From the NCBI RefSeq assembly GCF_001570925.1, contig NZ_BCSP01000002.1, forward strand, positions 124,001 to 188,000: a DNA stretch of 64,000 nucleotides, given 5' to 3'. Shown one piece after another: positions 57,846 to 64,000 of this stretch; position 1 is the stretch's first letter; each line of letters starts with the position of its first letter. This DNA is from [Zimmermannella] bifida NBRC 103089 (GTDB lineage Bacteria > Actinomycetota > Actinomycetes > Actinomycetales > Microbacteriaceae). The notes below the pieces were generated by a model that did no database searches, was not told the DNA's origin, and was given only the letters and a program-made list of their open reading frames with translations. The position numbers and the translations under genes were made by a program.

Positions 57846-58490
57846 CTACTGCTCGAGATACTTGGCGAAGTCATCGACGACCTCGGTCGCGACCTTCTTG
57901 ACCTCGTCGCTCGTGGGGCCGGGTTCGGCAACCACGAAGGCCTTGCGGAAGTACCGCAGTTCGCGAATCGACTCGAGGATGTCGGCGCTGGCGCGGTGGC
58001 CACCGTGCTTTTCGGGGGAGTGGAAGTACACGCGTGGGAACCAGCGGCGCGACAATTCCTTGAACGTCGACACGTCGATGTTGCGGTAGTGCAGGTACTG
58101 GTCGAGTTCGGGCATGTAGCGAGCAAGGAACATGCGGTCGGTGCCGATGGTGTTGCCAGCGAGAGGAGCTGTGCGCTCGTTTGGCACGTACTGCTTGACG
58201 TACTCGAGTACCTGCTGTTGCGCATCCTCAACCGAAATGCCGTTCGGGATGGCTTCGGCCAGTCCCGAGGTCTGGTGCATGTTGGTCACAAACTCGTTCA
58301 TGTTGTCGAGCGCGCGCTGCGATGGCTTGATGACAAGGTCGAGCCCGGCTTCGTCAATAAGGTTCAAGTTGGAATCGGTGACGTACACCGCAATTTCGCA
58401 CAGCTCGTCGATCTCAGGATCGAGGCCGGTCATCTCGCAGTCGATCCAAACCAGGCGATCTTTGTCATTCGGGGTTGCTGCAGCACTCAT
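57846..58490 (-). CDS. orn: Oligoribonuclease
   Basis: A 214-residue DEDDh 3'-5' exonuclease that finishes RNA decay by degrading 2-5-mers (mainly dinucleotides). WIDCEMTGLDPEIDELCEIA carries the first acidic pair, and NTIGTDRMFLARYMPELDQYLHYRNIDVS, FHSPEKHGGHRASADILESI complete the site with the catalytic His and last Asp. ATG at 58490 gives the standard length; frames extending to 58535 are longer only by non-conserved residues. It lies between two tRNA genes, both used or faced by mobile DNA. The stop region carries a 12-bp duplication (CTACTGCTCGAG twice). Confidence 0.97.
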   Translation of the reverse strand: MSAAATPNDKDRLVWIDCEMTGLDPEIDELCEIAVYVTDSNLNLIDEAGLDLVIKPSQRALDNMNEFVTNMHQTSGLAEAIPNGISVEDAQQQVLEYVKQYVPNERTAPLAGNTIGTDRMFLARYMPELDQYLHYRNIDVSTFKELSRRWFPRVYFHSPEKHGGHRASADILESIRELRYFRKAFVVAEPGPTSDEVKKVATEVVDDFAKYLEQ

Positions 58491-58536
58491 GCGCACCATC
58501 GTAGTGATGTCGGACGCTAGGCTTGACGGCAACACT

Positions 58537-58609
58537 GCCCCCGTAGCTCAATGGATAGAGCAACGGCCTTCTAATCCGTAGGTTACAGGTTCGAGTCCTG
58601 TCGGGGGCG
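58537..58609 (+). tRNA. tRNA-Arg (TCT), likely attachment site
   Basis: Acceptor GCCCCCG/CGGGGGC, D-arm GCTC..GAGC, anticodon loop CTTCTAA (TCT), T-arm ACAGG/CCTGT with TTCGAGT. No CCA is encoded. The integrase gene begins 48 bp after the 3' end, pointing toward it, so the 3' part probably serves as the left attachment site; the matching right copy is outside the window. Confidence 0.95.
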
Positions 58610-58656
58610 CAAACAAGCGGAAGTAGCGCCACCCGTGATGCTAACTCAGGCGAAAC

Positions 58657-59787
58657 TCAGGCGAAACGATTCGTGAGAGCCTCCGCAGCTTTGCCAGTTT
58701 CTCGCTTCCTCGCCATATAGACATCAGTAGTCATCGAAGGTTTCGAATGGCCCAAATAATCGGCAATTTGGCGCGCCGACAGCCCTGCATCATCCAATAG
58801 CGTCGCAACGGTCTTTCTGAACGCATGTGTAGTGAGCTTAGGCCAGCCCATAGCCTCGCGTTGGTCTCGCAGTTTGCCCTCAACGAACACCGGGTCGAGC
58901 AGTCCACCGGCAACACTGCAGAACACCATCTCGCCACGTCGTTCGCGCTTATTCAGTGTGCTGGCAACAAAGTCAGGCACAACAAGTTTCCGGTCGCCGG
59001 CATCCGACTTCGTGAACCCTTGCCGTTGGATGCCCTCACCCTTAACCCGAATGTTGGTCCCCGCAACTGTTAGGGCATTGTCGTTGGCGTCCCAGTCTTG
59101 CCACCGAAGCGCGCACGCTTCACCGATGCGGAGGCCGCAGCCGAGCAGGACGATGAACAAATCTGTCAGGTCATACGATGCAAACACTGCATTGCTGCGG
59201 ATCGAAGCTTCAACGTTCGGTAGATCGGCCTGTGGGATAGCTTGTGCCCCTCGAGGGCCACGGCCTGGCCTGTTCGCAAACTTGACTTGCCGCGCTGGGT
59301 TGCTATCGAGAGCACCGGCACGAACGGCAATGTCGAACATGCCAGATAGCACGGTCTTCATGGTCTTAGCGACGCTGTAACCGTGGTCGCGTCGCATGCC
59401 CTCGAGGAAATCCCACACGGTGCCAGCACTGCATTCCCTGATGCGTAGGCTGCCGATGCGTTTCACATGAACATCGATCAGCCGCGTGTATTCCGCGACC
59501 GTTGCCGTTGCCAACTCGTGTTGCCCTAGGTCTTGCAGGTAGTGAGCGCCGAGGGCTTTGAGTGTGGTCTTGCTGGTGATCGTCGCGTTCGGTGCGTTCT
59601 CGGTGTAGTCGCGTGCCGCTGTGAGTACGGCGGTCTTTGCTTTCGTTTCCGTTGCCCCTATTCGCTGCAGCTGCCGCCTTTTGCCGCTGAATGTGCGCAG
59701 CATGACGCGCGCCATGAAGCGCCCATCCTCGAGTGGGACAACCCAAACATCACCGTGAGAGCCGAGGGGGAGGCCAGGCCTAGACAT
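58657..59787 (-). CDS. Tyrosine recombinase (integrase)
   Basis: A 376-residue phage-type integrase. The N-terminal arm-binding and SAM-like domain (about 1-160) precede the catalytic core: Arg220 in LGCGLRIGEA, Lys around residue 260, His321/Arg324 in THAFRK, His347 in LGHSKP and Tyr357 in TTDVYM. All are intact, so it should be active. ATG at 59787 overlaps the repressor stop as ATGTCTAG, implying coupled translation. It faces tRNA-Arg, its likely target. Confidence 0.93.
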   Translation of the reverse strand: MSRPGLPLGSHGDVWVVPLEDGRFMARVMLRTFSGKRRQLQRIGATETKAKTAVLTAARDYTENAPNATITSKTTLKALGAHYLQDLGQHELATATVAEYTRLIDVHVKRIGSLRIRECSAGTVWDFLEGMRRDHGYSVAKTMKTVLSGMFDIAVRAGALDSNPARQVKFANRPGRGPRGAQAIPQADLPNVEASIRSNAVFASYDLTDLFIVLLGCGLRIGEACALRWQDWDANDNALTVAGTNIRVKGEGIQRQGFTKSDAGDRKLVVPDFVASTLNKRERRGEMVFCSVAGGLLDPVFVEGKLRDQREAMGWPKLTTHAFRKTVATLLDDAGLSARQIADYLGHSKPSMTTDVYMARKRETGKAAEALTNRFA

Positions 59788-60349
59788 CGTTGGTTGACCG
59801 TGGTCCCTGTGCCAGTCTCGAGTCGGTCTCAAGTTGGTCAATGAGCTTGCCGAGTCGTGAGGTAGGCGGCGCGGAATACCCCTGTTCCTTGATGTACCGC
59901 AAGGCGGCCTCGTGGGCCACTGCAGCGACATTAATTGGAGTCTGTTCTTCTCGAATATGTGTGAGGGTGTCTCTGTCCTTCCGCTTCAGGAACATGTCAT
60001 AGGACGCGCGCTCAAACAGTTCGACCATGGTTTCGGTGTAATCCGTAACGGCTGCCTTTAGTGAGTGCCACTTCTGTACTTGCCACCCGTATGTGGTCGC
60101 GAGTGTGTCGTACCTGCCAACCAGTGATCCAAGATCAACGCCGACCGCCTCGGCCAGTGCCGCGGCTTCACCAACGGTCACGCGCCGCTGGCCTTTCTCG
60201 ATCTTGCTTAGGGCTGAAACGGGCAGGTTGATACCCATGTTTGCGACGGCAGCCGTGACTTCTTGTTGGTTGACACCTACCGCCTTTCGGGCTGCTGCGA
60301 ATGCGGGGCCAAATGTGTCATCTGCTGACTGTGCTTCCTGTGTTGTCAT
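59780..60349 (-). CDS. HTH repressor of the integrated element
   Basis: A 189-residue protein with an N-terminal XRE-type HTH at about residues 12-75 (AFAAARKAVGVNQQEVTAAV, LPVSALSKIEKGQRRVTVGE) and a C-terminal helical domain of unknown type. It is probably the lysogeny-type repressor. A -10 (TATTCT, 60361-60356) lies six bases before the ATG, so its mRNA may be leaderless. It is co-transcribed with the integrase. Confidence 0.85.
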   Translation of the reverse strand: MTTQEAQSADDTFGPAFAAARKAVGVNQQEVTAAVANMGINLPVSALSKIEKGQRRVTVGEAAALAEAVGVDLGSLVGRYDTLATTYGWQVQKWHSLKAAVTDYTETMVELFERASYDMFLKRKDRDTLTHIREEQTPINVAAVAHEAALRYIKEQGYSAPPTSRLGKLIDQLETDSRLAQGPRSTNDV

Positions 60350-60372
60350 GCGTTGAGAATAGCAACGAAAAA

Positions 60373-60432
60373 CGAAAATTGCGATTCCCTAATGTTGATG
60401 CTAACGTTCATCGCAGATCGAAAATCACGATT
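60373..60432. promoter_or_regulatory. Pair of candidate repressor operators
   Basis: Two nearly identical sites, CGAAAATTGCGATT (60373-60386) and CGAAAATCACGATT (60419-60432), 46 bp apart in the divergent gap between repressor and excisionase-like gene. The first overlaps the repressor promoter region; the second lies just before the excisionase-like gene. They are the natural targets of the HTH repressor. Confidence 0.55.
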
Positions 60433-60449
60433 AGCGAAAAGAGGGAATT

Positions 60450-60653
60450 GTGGACATCTTTCGTAATGGTGAGCGGTTGCTAACCATTCAAGATCTGGCC
60501 CAGCGGATGCAGGTGAGCACCTCAACGCTGTACCGATGGCGAAGCGAGGGCACCCCGCTGCCGCCGAGCATTCGCATTGGCAAGTCGATCCGTTGGCGCG
60601 AATCCGATGTAGCGCAGTGGATTGCCGACAAGAACGTAGAAGTAGCCGCCTAA
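60450..60653 (+). CDS. AlpA/excisionase-like HTH protein
   Basis: A 67-residue winged-helix protein: LLTIQDLAQRMQVSTSTLYR, WRSEGTPLPPSIRIGKSIRW, and SDVAQWIADK match the AlpA/MerR-like excisionase fold. It probably helps excision or early regulation. GTG at 60450 is preceded by GAGGGA. It is the first gene on the plus strand, opposite the repressor. Confidence 0.85.
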   Translation: MDIFRNGERLLTIQDLAQRMQVSTSTLYRWRSEGTPLPPSIRIGKSIRWRESDVAQWIADKNVEVAA

Positions 60654-60658
60654 GAACT

Positions 60659-60689
60659 GAGGCCCTACCAGGGCAATTGGCAGGGCCTC
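60659..60689 (+). terminator. Hairpin after the excisionase-like gene
   Basis: GAGGCCCT and AGGGCCTC form an 8-bp stem with a 15-base loop, just after the stop codon. It may partly terminate or attenuate transcription before the following genes. Confidence 0.6.
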
Positions 60690-60721
60690 GAAAAGTCACT
60701 AACTAGCAGAAAGGAAGAACC

Positions 60722-61378
60722 GTGACTCACGCCATTATCCCAAACCAAACCACCGAAACCAACACCCCGAAACTTCCAGTGAATCTGTCGCGATACGAAG
60801 TTTGCCCAATCGTCAACAGCCCGTTCGATGCACCGGCACCTGTAGAACGAAACGGTTTCCAGGAGCGCTACACGGCAGCGATCGTGATCGACGAAGCCAA
60901 ACACCGTGTGGTCGTGTACCCAGCCAACCGGCCAGTTGACCGGCCTTCGACCCTCATCTATCTAGGTGAAGCACTTTGCCGTGGCGACTGGACACCACCA
61001 TACGGCTGGAAGCGCACCAAATCCGGGCACCTGATCGGCTACGTCATCGAGTTCGACGCCATTGAAAAATGTGAGCTCAACGCATGCGACGAATTTAATG
61101 AGTCGTTCTTCGTTGGCGACCACATGCACCACAAGGCCAGCCACGAAGTTGCCGGCCTGTCGTTCCCCCTGTGGATGGAAGAAGCCGACGGATGGAGAGT
61201 AGATCACTACTTCGAACGCGAAGACAAAGGCCCGTTGACGGTAGCCGAAGCCCGCTCCTACATCCAAGCGTTAACGGCTGCAGTAGATGAGATGGAAGCG
61301 CTTAACGGCCGCATGGTTCGCCGGCCAATCGACCATTGTGCTGAGCCCTCTCTCGACGGCATTGGTGGTGGCCTCTAA
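60722..61378 (+). CDS. Uncharacterised protein of the integrated element
   Basis: A 218-residue soluble protein without a recognised family. It has a TIM-barrel/hydrolase-unlike mixed composition, with conserved-looking stretches ERYTAAIVIDEAKHRVVVYP and FFVGDHMHHKASHEVAGLSF. GTG at 60722 has AAAGGAAG upstream. Its TAA overlaps the next ATG by one base, so translation is coupled. Confidence 0.7.
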   Translation: MTHAIIPNQTTETNTPKLPVNLSRYEVCPIVNSPFDAPAPVERNGFQERYTAAIVIDEAKHRVVVYPANRPVDRPSTLIYLGEALCRGDWTPPYGWKRTKSGHLIGYVIEFDAIEKCELNACDEFNESFFVGDHMHHKASHEVAGLSFPLWMEEADGWRVDHYFEREDKGPLTVAEARSYIQALTAAVDEMEALNGRMVRRPIDHCAEPSLDGIGGGL

Positions 61379-61578
61379 TGCACTACGACGACCTCTACTT
61401 CGACGAAGACAACCCCTACGCCGGCATGAATCCCGAAGAAGCCCTCGAGGACTTGAAACAGTTCTCGACCAACGTCGACAAGCTCCTTGCCCAAATGGAC
61501 AAGCACGGCGCGACCAACATGGCCGAACTATTCGCAGCCCAAGCCAAGAGTGACCGTGACGGCGGTGACCAGCAGTGA
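61378..61578 (+). CDS. Small acidic protein of the integrated element
   Basis: A 66-residue acidic protein (YDDLYFDEDNPYAGMNPEEA, then LEDLKQFSTNVDKLLAQM) with a helical C-terminal part. No family seen. Both ends overlap neighbours (TAATG before, GTGA after), which supports it as a genuine gene in a coupled chain. Confidence 0.65.
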   Translation: MHYDDLYFDEDNPYAGMNPEEALEDLKQFSTNVDKLLAQMDKHGATNMAELFAAQAKSDRDGGDQQ

Positions 61579-61784
61579 ATCCCGAGGACTTCATCAACGG
61601 TGCCCTAGCCGTGGTCGTTGAAACCCCACACGGCCGCGTGCGCCGCCGCCTGTACCTCAGCCTTAAAGCCGCCGAGAACGCAGCACGACGTGCGCGCGAC
61701 GCAGGGCATAGCGCCACCGTCCTGCTGGTGGAACTCAACACGGTTGGGGAAGTAGCACCAGCGTTCAAGTTGGAAGTCGCCTAA
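61575..61784 (+). CDS. Small protein of the integrated element
   Basis: A 69-residue protein with a beta/alpha pattern: INGALAVVVETPHGRVRRRL, then KAAENAARRARDAGHSATVL. No family seen. GTG at 61575 overlaps the previous stop as GTGA, and its own stop overlaps the next ATG by one base. Confidence 0.65.
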   Translation: MNPEDFINGALAVVVETPHGRVRRRLYLSLKAAENAARRARDAGHSATVLLVELNTVGEVAPAFKLEVA

Positions 61785-62116
61785 TGCCTACCCGCTCGGA
61801 TATTGAACAGATCGAGGAACTACTCGATCAAGTCATGGCAGGGGGAATTGGCCTGCACCAGGTCGCCCCCTGCCTCCGGGCGTGGTACTTCGCCGGCTAC
61901 AACGAAGCGCTCGCGAAACTCGCCCCGCAGCTTCACGCGGCCGAGTACGACCGTGACCGCTACTACGAGCAACTCCACAACCCGGGCAAACAGTTCTCGG
62001 AAATGGTGCAGCGCCGAATCGACCAGGCCGCCATTCAGCACCAGGACGAACCAAGCCCGATCAAGTTCTACAGCGCGGTAATCGACGCCGCGACAAGCCC
62101 CAGGAGGGCCGCATGA
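61784..62116 (+). CDS. Small helical protein of the integrated element
   Basis: A 110-residue protein, mostly helical (DIEQIEELLDQVMAGGIGLH, NEALAKLAPQLHAAEYDRDR). No family seen. It overlaps both neighbours, with ATGA joining it to the ATPase gene. It may be an accessory to the ATPase, by position only. Confidence 0.65.
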   Translation: MPTRSDIEQIEELLDQVMAGGIGLHQVAPCLRAWYFAGYNEALAKLAPQLHAAEYDRDRYYEQLHNPGKQFSEMVQRRIDQAAIQHQDEPSPIKFYSAVIDAATSPRRAA

Positions 62117-63240
62117 CAGCGAACGAGCAACTAGCCGTGACAAGTAACCTGCCCGGCTACACCCCGAAGGTTTACGAGAACATCCGCGACCTGCTCGCCA
62201 ACGGGCTCGCAACACCACCAGCACCGGAAATCATGCGCTGCAGCGACGGTGTTGGACTGTTCTACAGTGCCGCCGTCAACTCAGTGTTCGGTGACCCCGA
62301 ATCAGGCAAGACATGGATCGTGTTGGTTGCCATGACTGAACAGTTACTTGCCGGCCAATCAGTCCTGTTCATCGACCTCGATCACAACGGCGCTGCAGCG
62401 ATCGTGTCACGCTTGCATGCCCTTGGTGTGCCGACTGACACCCTGAGTGACGCAAGCCTGTTCCGGTACAGCGAACCAGAGGATGCCGTAGACATCCGCA
62501 CCCTCATTCAGGACGCGACCTACTGGCAACCAACACTTGTGGCGATCGACTCACTAGGGGAGCTGCTGCCCGTCTACGGTGCATCATCCAACTCTGCAGA
62601 TGACTACACGCGCGTCCATAAAGCCGCGATCAAACCGTTCGCGCAGATCGGTTCATGCGTAATCGTCGTTGACCACGAAGCCAAGAACGCGGCATCACGT
62701 GAATACGGTGCAGGCGGCACTATGGCGAAGAAACGAGCAATTGACGGTGCCTACCTCCGTTGTCGCGTTGTGGATGCGTTCGCGCCGGGTCGTGGTGGTC
62801 GCGCCGAGCTCACCATCACCAAAGACCGCCACGGCGGGTTGCGCGCCGCGCGTGACGGTAGCGACAAAGAACCGCTTGCAGCGAAGTTCGAGTTGTCGGT
62901 TCCCGGGGCGTTCCCGGACAACCTCAGTTGGAAACTCATTGCACCTGCACCGGGGGAGCGTGCCGAAGCGAACCAGCGCGCGAACGATGACCGCCTTGGT
63001 CAGTTGGTTAAGCAGATCGAAGCCCTAGACCCGCCTGCAACGAGTGGTTCGGATGCTGCTCGACGTATCCAAGGCCGCCGTCAAGACATCTTCGAAGCCT
63101 ACCGACTCATCAGTTCCGGGAACGTTCCGGGAACCACGGAACGCCCCGTTCCCAGTTCCCAACCCCCATGTCGGGAACCGGAACGGTTAGTGAAACCCGC
63201 ATACGTCGAAACCGTGGAGATGGCCGATGAAAGTCGATAA
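62113..63240 (+). CDS. AAA/RecA-like ATPase of the integrated element
   Basis: A 375-residue P-loop ATPase: Walker A GDPESGKT at residues 60-67, SVLFIDLDHNGAAAIVSRLH after it, LVAIDSLGELLPVYG as a Walker B-like strand, and CVIVVDHEAKNAASREYGAG further on, as in the AAA_25/RepA-like proteins of phages and plasmids. It probably loads or drives replication or repair. The C-terminal third is polar. Its end overlaps the WhiB gene by 14 bp. Confidence 0.85.
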   Translation: MTANEQLAVTSNLPGYTPKVYENIRDLLANGLATPPAPEIMRCSDGVGLFYSAAVNSVFGDPESGKTWIVLVAMTEQLLAGQSVLFIDLDHNGAAAIVSRLHALGVPTDTLSDASLFRYSEPEDAVDIRTLIQDATYWQPTLVAIDSLGELLPVYGASSNSADDYTRVHKAAIKPFAQIGSCVIVVDHEAKNAASREYGAGGTMAKKRAIDGAYLRCRVVDAFAPGRGGRAELTITKDRHGGLRAARDGSDKEPLAAKFELSVPGAFPDNLSWKLIAPAPGERAEANQRANDDRLGQLVKQIEALDPPATSGSDAARRIQGRRQDIFEAYRLISSGNVPGTTERPVPSSQPPCREPERLVKPAYVETVEMADESR

Positions 63241-63487
63241 CTACACGGGCCAACCGAACCCAGCACCCGGCCCCTACCAACACCTCACGCGAATGATCGA
63301 ACGCCACGGCGCGAACTGCACCGGAGACCCCAGGTTCACCGCCGACGGCACCCACGTCAACGAGCTCAAACCAATCTGCGAAACCTGCCCAGTCCAACCC
63401 GAATGCTGCCAATACGCCCGCAAAGCAACACCAACCGGAGGCATATGGGCAGGCCAACGACACCACACCACGAAAGGAACCCCATGA
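63227..63487 (+). CDS. WhiB-family iron-sulfur regulator
   Basis: An 86-residue WhiB-like protein with four conserved cysteines at 31, 51, 54 and 60 (C..CETC..C), an extra Cys61, and the GGIWAGQ turn at 71-77. It probably binds a 4Fe-4S cluster and alters RNA polymerase. Phage-borne WhiB proteins in actinobacteria can oppose host regulators; a similar role here is inferred. ATGA couples it to the next gene. Confidence 0.88.
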   Translation: MKVDNYTGQPNPAPGPYQHLTRMIERHGANCTGDPRFTADGTHVNELKPICETCPVQPECCQYARKATPTGGIWAGQRHHTTKGTP

Positions 63488-63891
63488 AATTCGACCCAAT
63501 CCAAGCCGTCCCGTCAACCTGGACAGTCGACGGCGAAGAAACGCCCTGCATTCGCCTTAAGCGAGTCCACGGCGACAACACCAGATTCCTCGCCGCAATC
63601 GGCTACGACCAAGCCCGCACGCTCGCAGACCAACTCCACGACGCTGCAGACGCCGCACAAACGAACCCAAGTCAACCAACCCTGGCAGCCAACACTCGAA
63701 TCACCGAACTACTGCCAGTCAGCAACATGCAAGCCATCATGCAGTCCGGAGGCAAGCAGTTCGTAATGCCAATCCCATTCTGGGGACACACCGACACCGG
63801 CGAAATCCTCGCCCTCACCATCTCCGCAACTGACGGAAGACTCGTCCCAGTAATCGAGATCCCATCCTTCCACCACCTAGAAACCATCTAA
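63484..63891 (+). CDS. Uncharacterised protein of the integrated element
   Basis: A 135-residue soluble protein with an opening strand region (MKFDPIQAVPSTWTVDGEET), helical AAIGYDQARTLADQLHDAAD and C-terminal strands (DGRLVPVIEIPSFHHL). No family seen. ATG at 63484 overlaps the WhiB stop as ATGA, so this start is preferred to a longer frame. Confidence 0.68.
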   Translation: MKFDPIQAVPSTWTVDGEETPCIRLKRVHGDNTRFLAAIGYDQARTLADQLHDAADAAQTNPSQPTLAANTRITELLPVSNMQAIMQSGGKQFVMPIPFWGHTDTGEILALTISATDGRLVPVIEIPSFHHLETI

Positions 63892-63913
63892 CCAACCCAA
63901 CAACCGAAAGGAC

Positions 63914-64000
63914 ATGATCATGCTCCGTACCCGATACAACGACACCCGCAACCACCACCTCCTCGTCAACAAACTCAAGGAGTACGGCGGCACCGTCACC
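63914..64000 (+). CDS. Start of a further gene, cut by window
   Basis: Twenty-nine codons from ATG 63914 (MIMLRTRYNDTRNHHLLVNK) open to the edge, after GAAAGG. Too short for identification; ATG at 63920 is an alternative start. Confidence 0.5.
   Translation, partial: MIMLRTRYNDTRNHHLLVNKLKEYGGTVT

Larger units (their letters stand above)
58610..64000. mobile_element. Integrated element at tRNA-Arg, right end outside window
   Basis: A module of integrase and repressor on the minus strand, a divergent control region, then excisionase-like, small unknown, ATPase and WhiB genes on the plus strand, nearly all with overlapping starts and stops. It looks like a prophage or satellite early/control region. 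No structural, packaging or conjugation genes are seen before the window ends, so the element type is undecided. Confidence 0.8.

Noticed and set aside
57829-57856. 12-bp duplication CTACTGCTCGAG at the orn stop
   Set aside because: Short local duplication; no structural or regulatory meaning evident.

Overview
The window looks like a chromosome segment of a high-GC actinobacterium, most likely a member of the Microbacteriaceae (Micrococcales). The signs are roughly 60-65% GC in the core, frequent GTG starts, a frr-cdsA pair, DivIVA-type coiled-coil proteins, a gatCAB-ligA-mnmA neighbourhood, GlgE and TreXYZ glycogen/trehalose enzymes, a WhiB protein, and a dense scatter of the word GGATGC(G). 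Species cannot be read from the sequence.

Layout. 1-9.8 kb: end of frr, cdsA, a DivIVA-like protein, a secreted transglycosylase-like protein, a small zinc-ribbon-like protein, a DivIVA-domain coiled coil co-translated with an AI-2E-type permease, and an 825-aa membrane protein followed by a TPR/thioredoxin-like chaperone homologue. 9.9-14.2 kb: glgE-glgB. 14.3-16.9 kb: an AT-richer insert with a small helical ESX-like protein, an alpha/beta hydrolase with a type VII-like N-terminus, and a lipoprotein. 17-48.5 kb: core genes: a GlgX-type debranching enzyme, cysteine desulfurase, uracil permease, amidase, ABC exporter, mnmA, ligA, gatCAB, tesB, agmatine deiminase, a LacI regulator, fadD, dinB, the treX-treY-treZ operon, and several small enzymes. 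49.2-57.5 kb: a decayed mobile and defence island ending beside tRNA-His. It holds AbiTii, a HEPN-like protein, a frameshifted DprA-like gene, an Abi (AbiF/AbiD) gene with an in-frame stop flanked by two copies of a 45-bp hairpin repeat, an excisionase, and relaxase and hydrolase remnants. 57.8-58.5 kb: orn. From 58.6 kb to the right edge: an integrated element at tRNA-Arg(TCT), with integrase, repressor, excisionase-like gene, a chain of overlapping small genes, an AAA ATPase and a WhiB protein. Its far end is outside the window.

How the genes connect. GlgX/TreX, TreY and TreZ would convert glycogen to trehalose, while GlgE and GlgB build alpha-glucan from maltose-1-phosphate, so the window carries both directions of glucan-trehalose exchange. 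Cysteine desulfurase and MnmA belong to one sulfur-transfer route for tRNA thiolation. GatCAB makes Gln-tRNA (and Asn-tRNA). The most interesting parts for follow-up are the Abi/hairpin-repeat locus, the AT-rich type VII-like cassette, the HEPN/AbiTii pair, the 825-aa protein with a buried lipoprotein signal, and the tRNA-Arg element with its control region.
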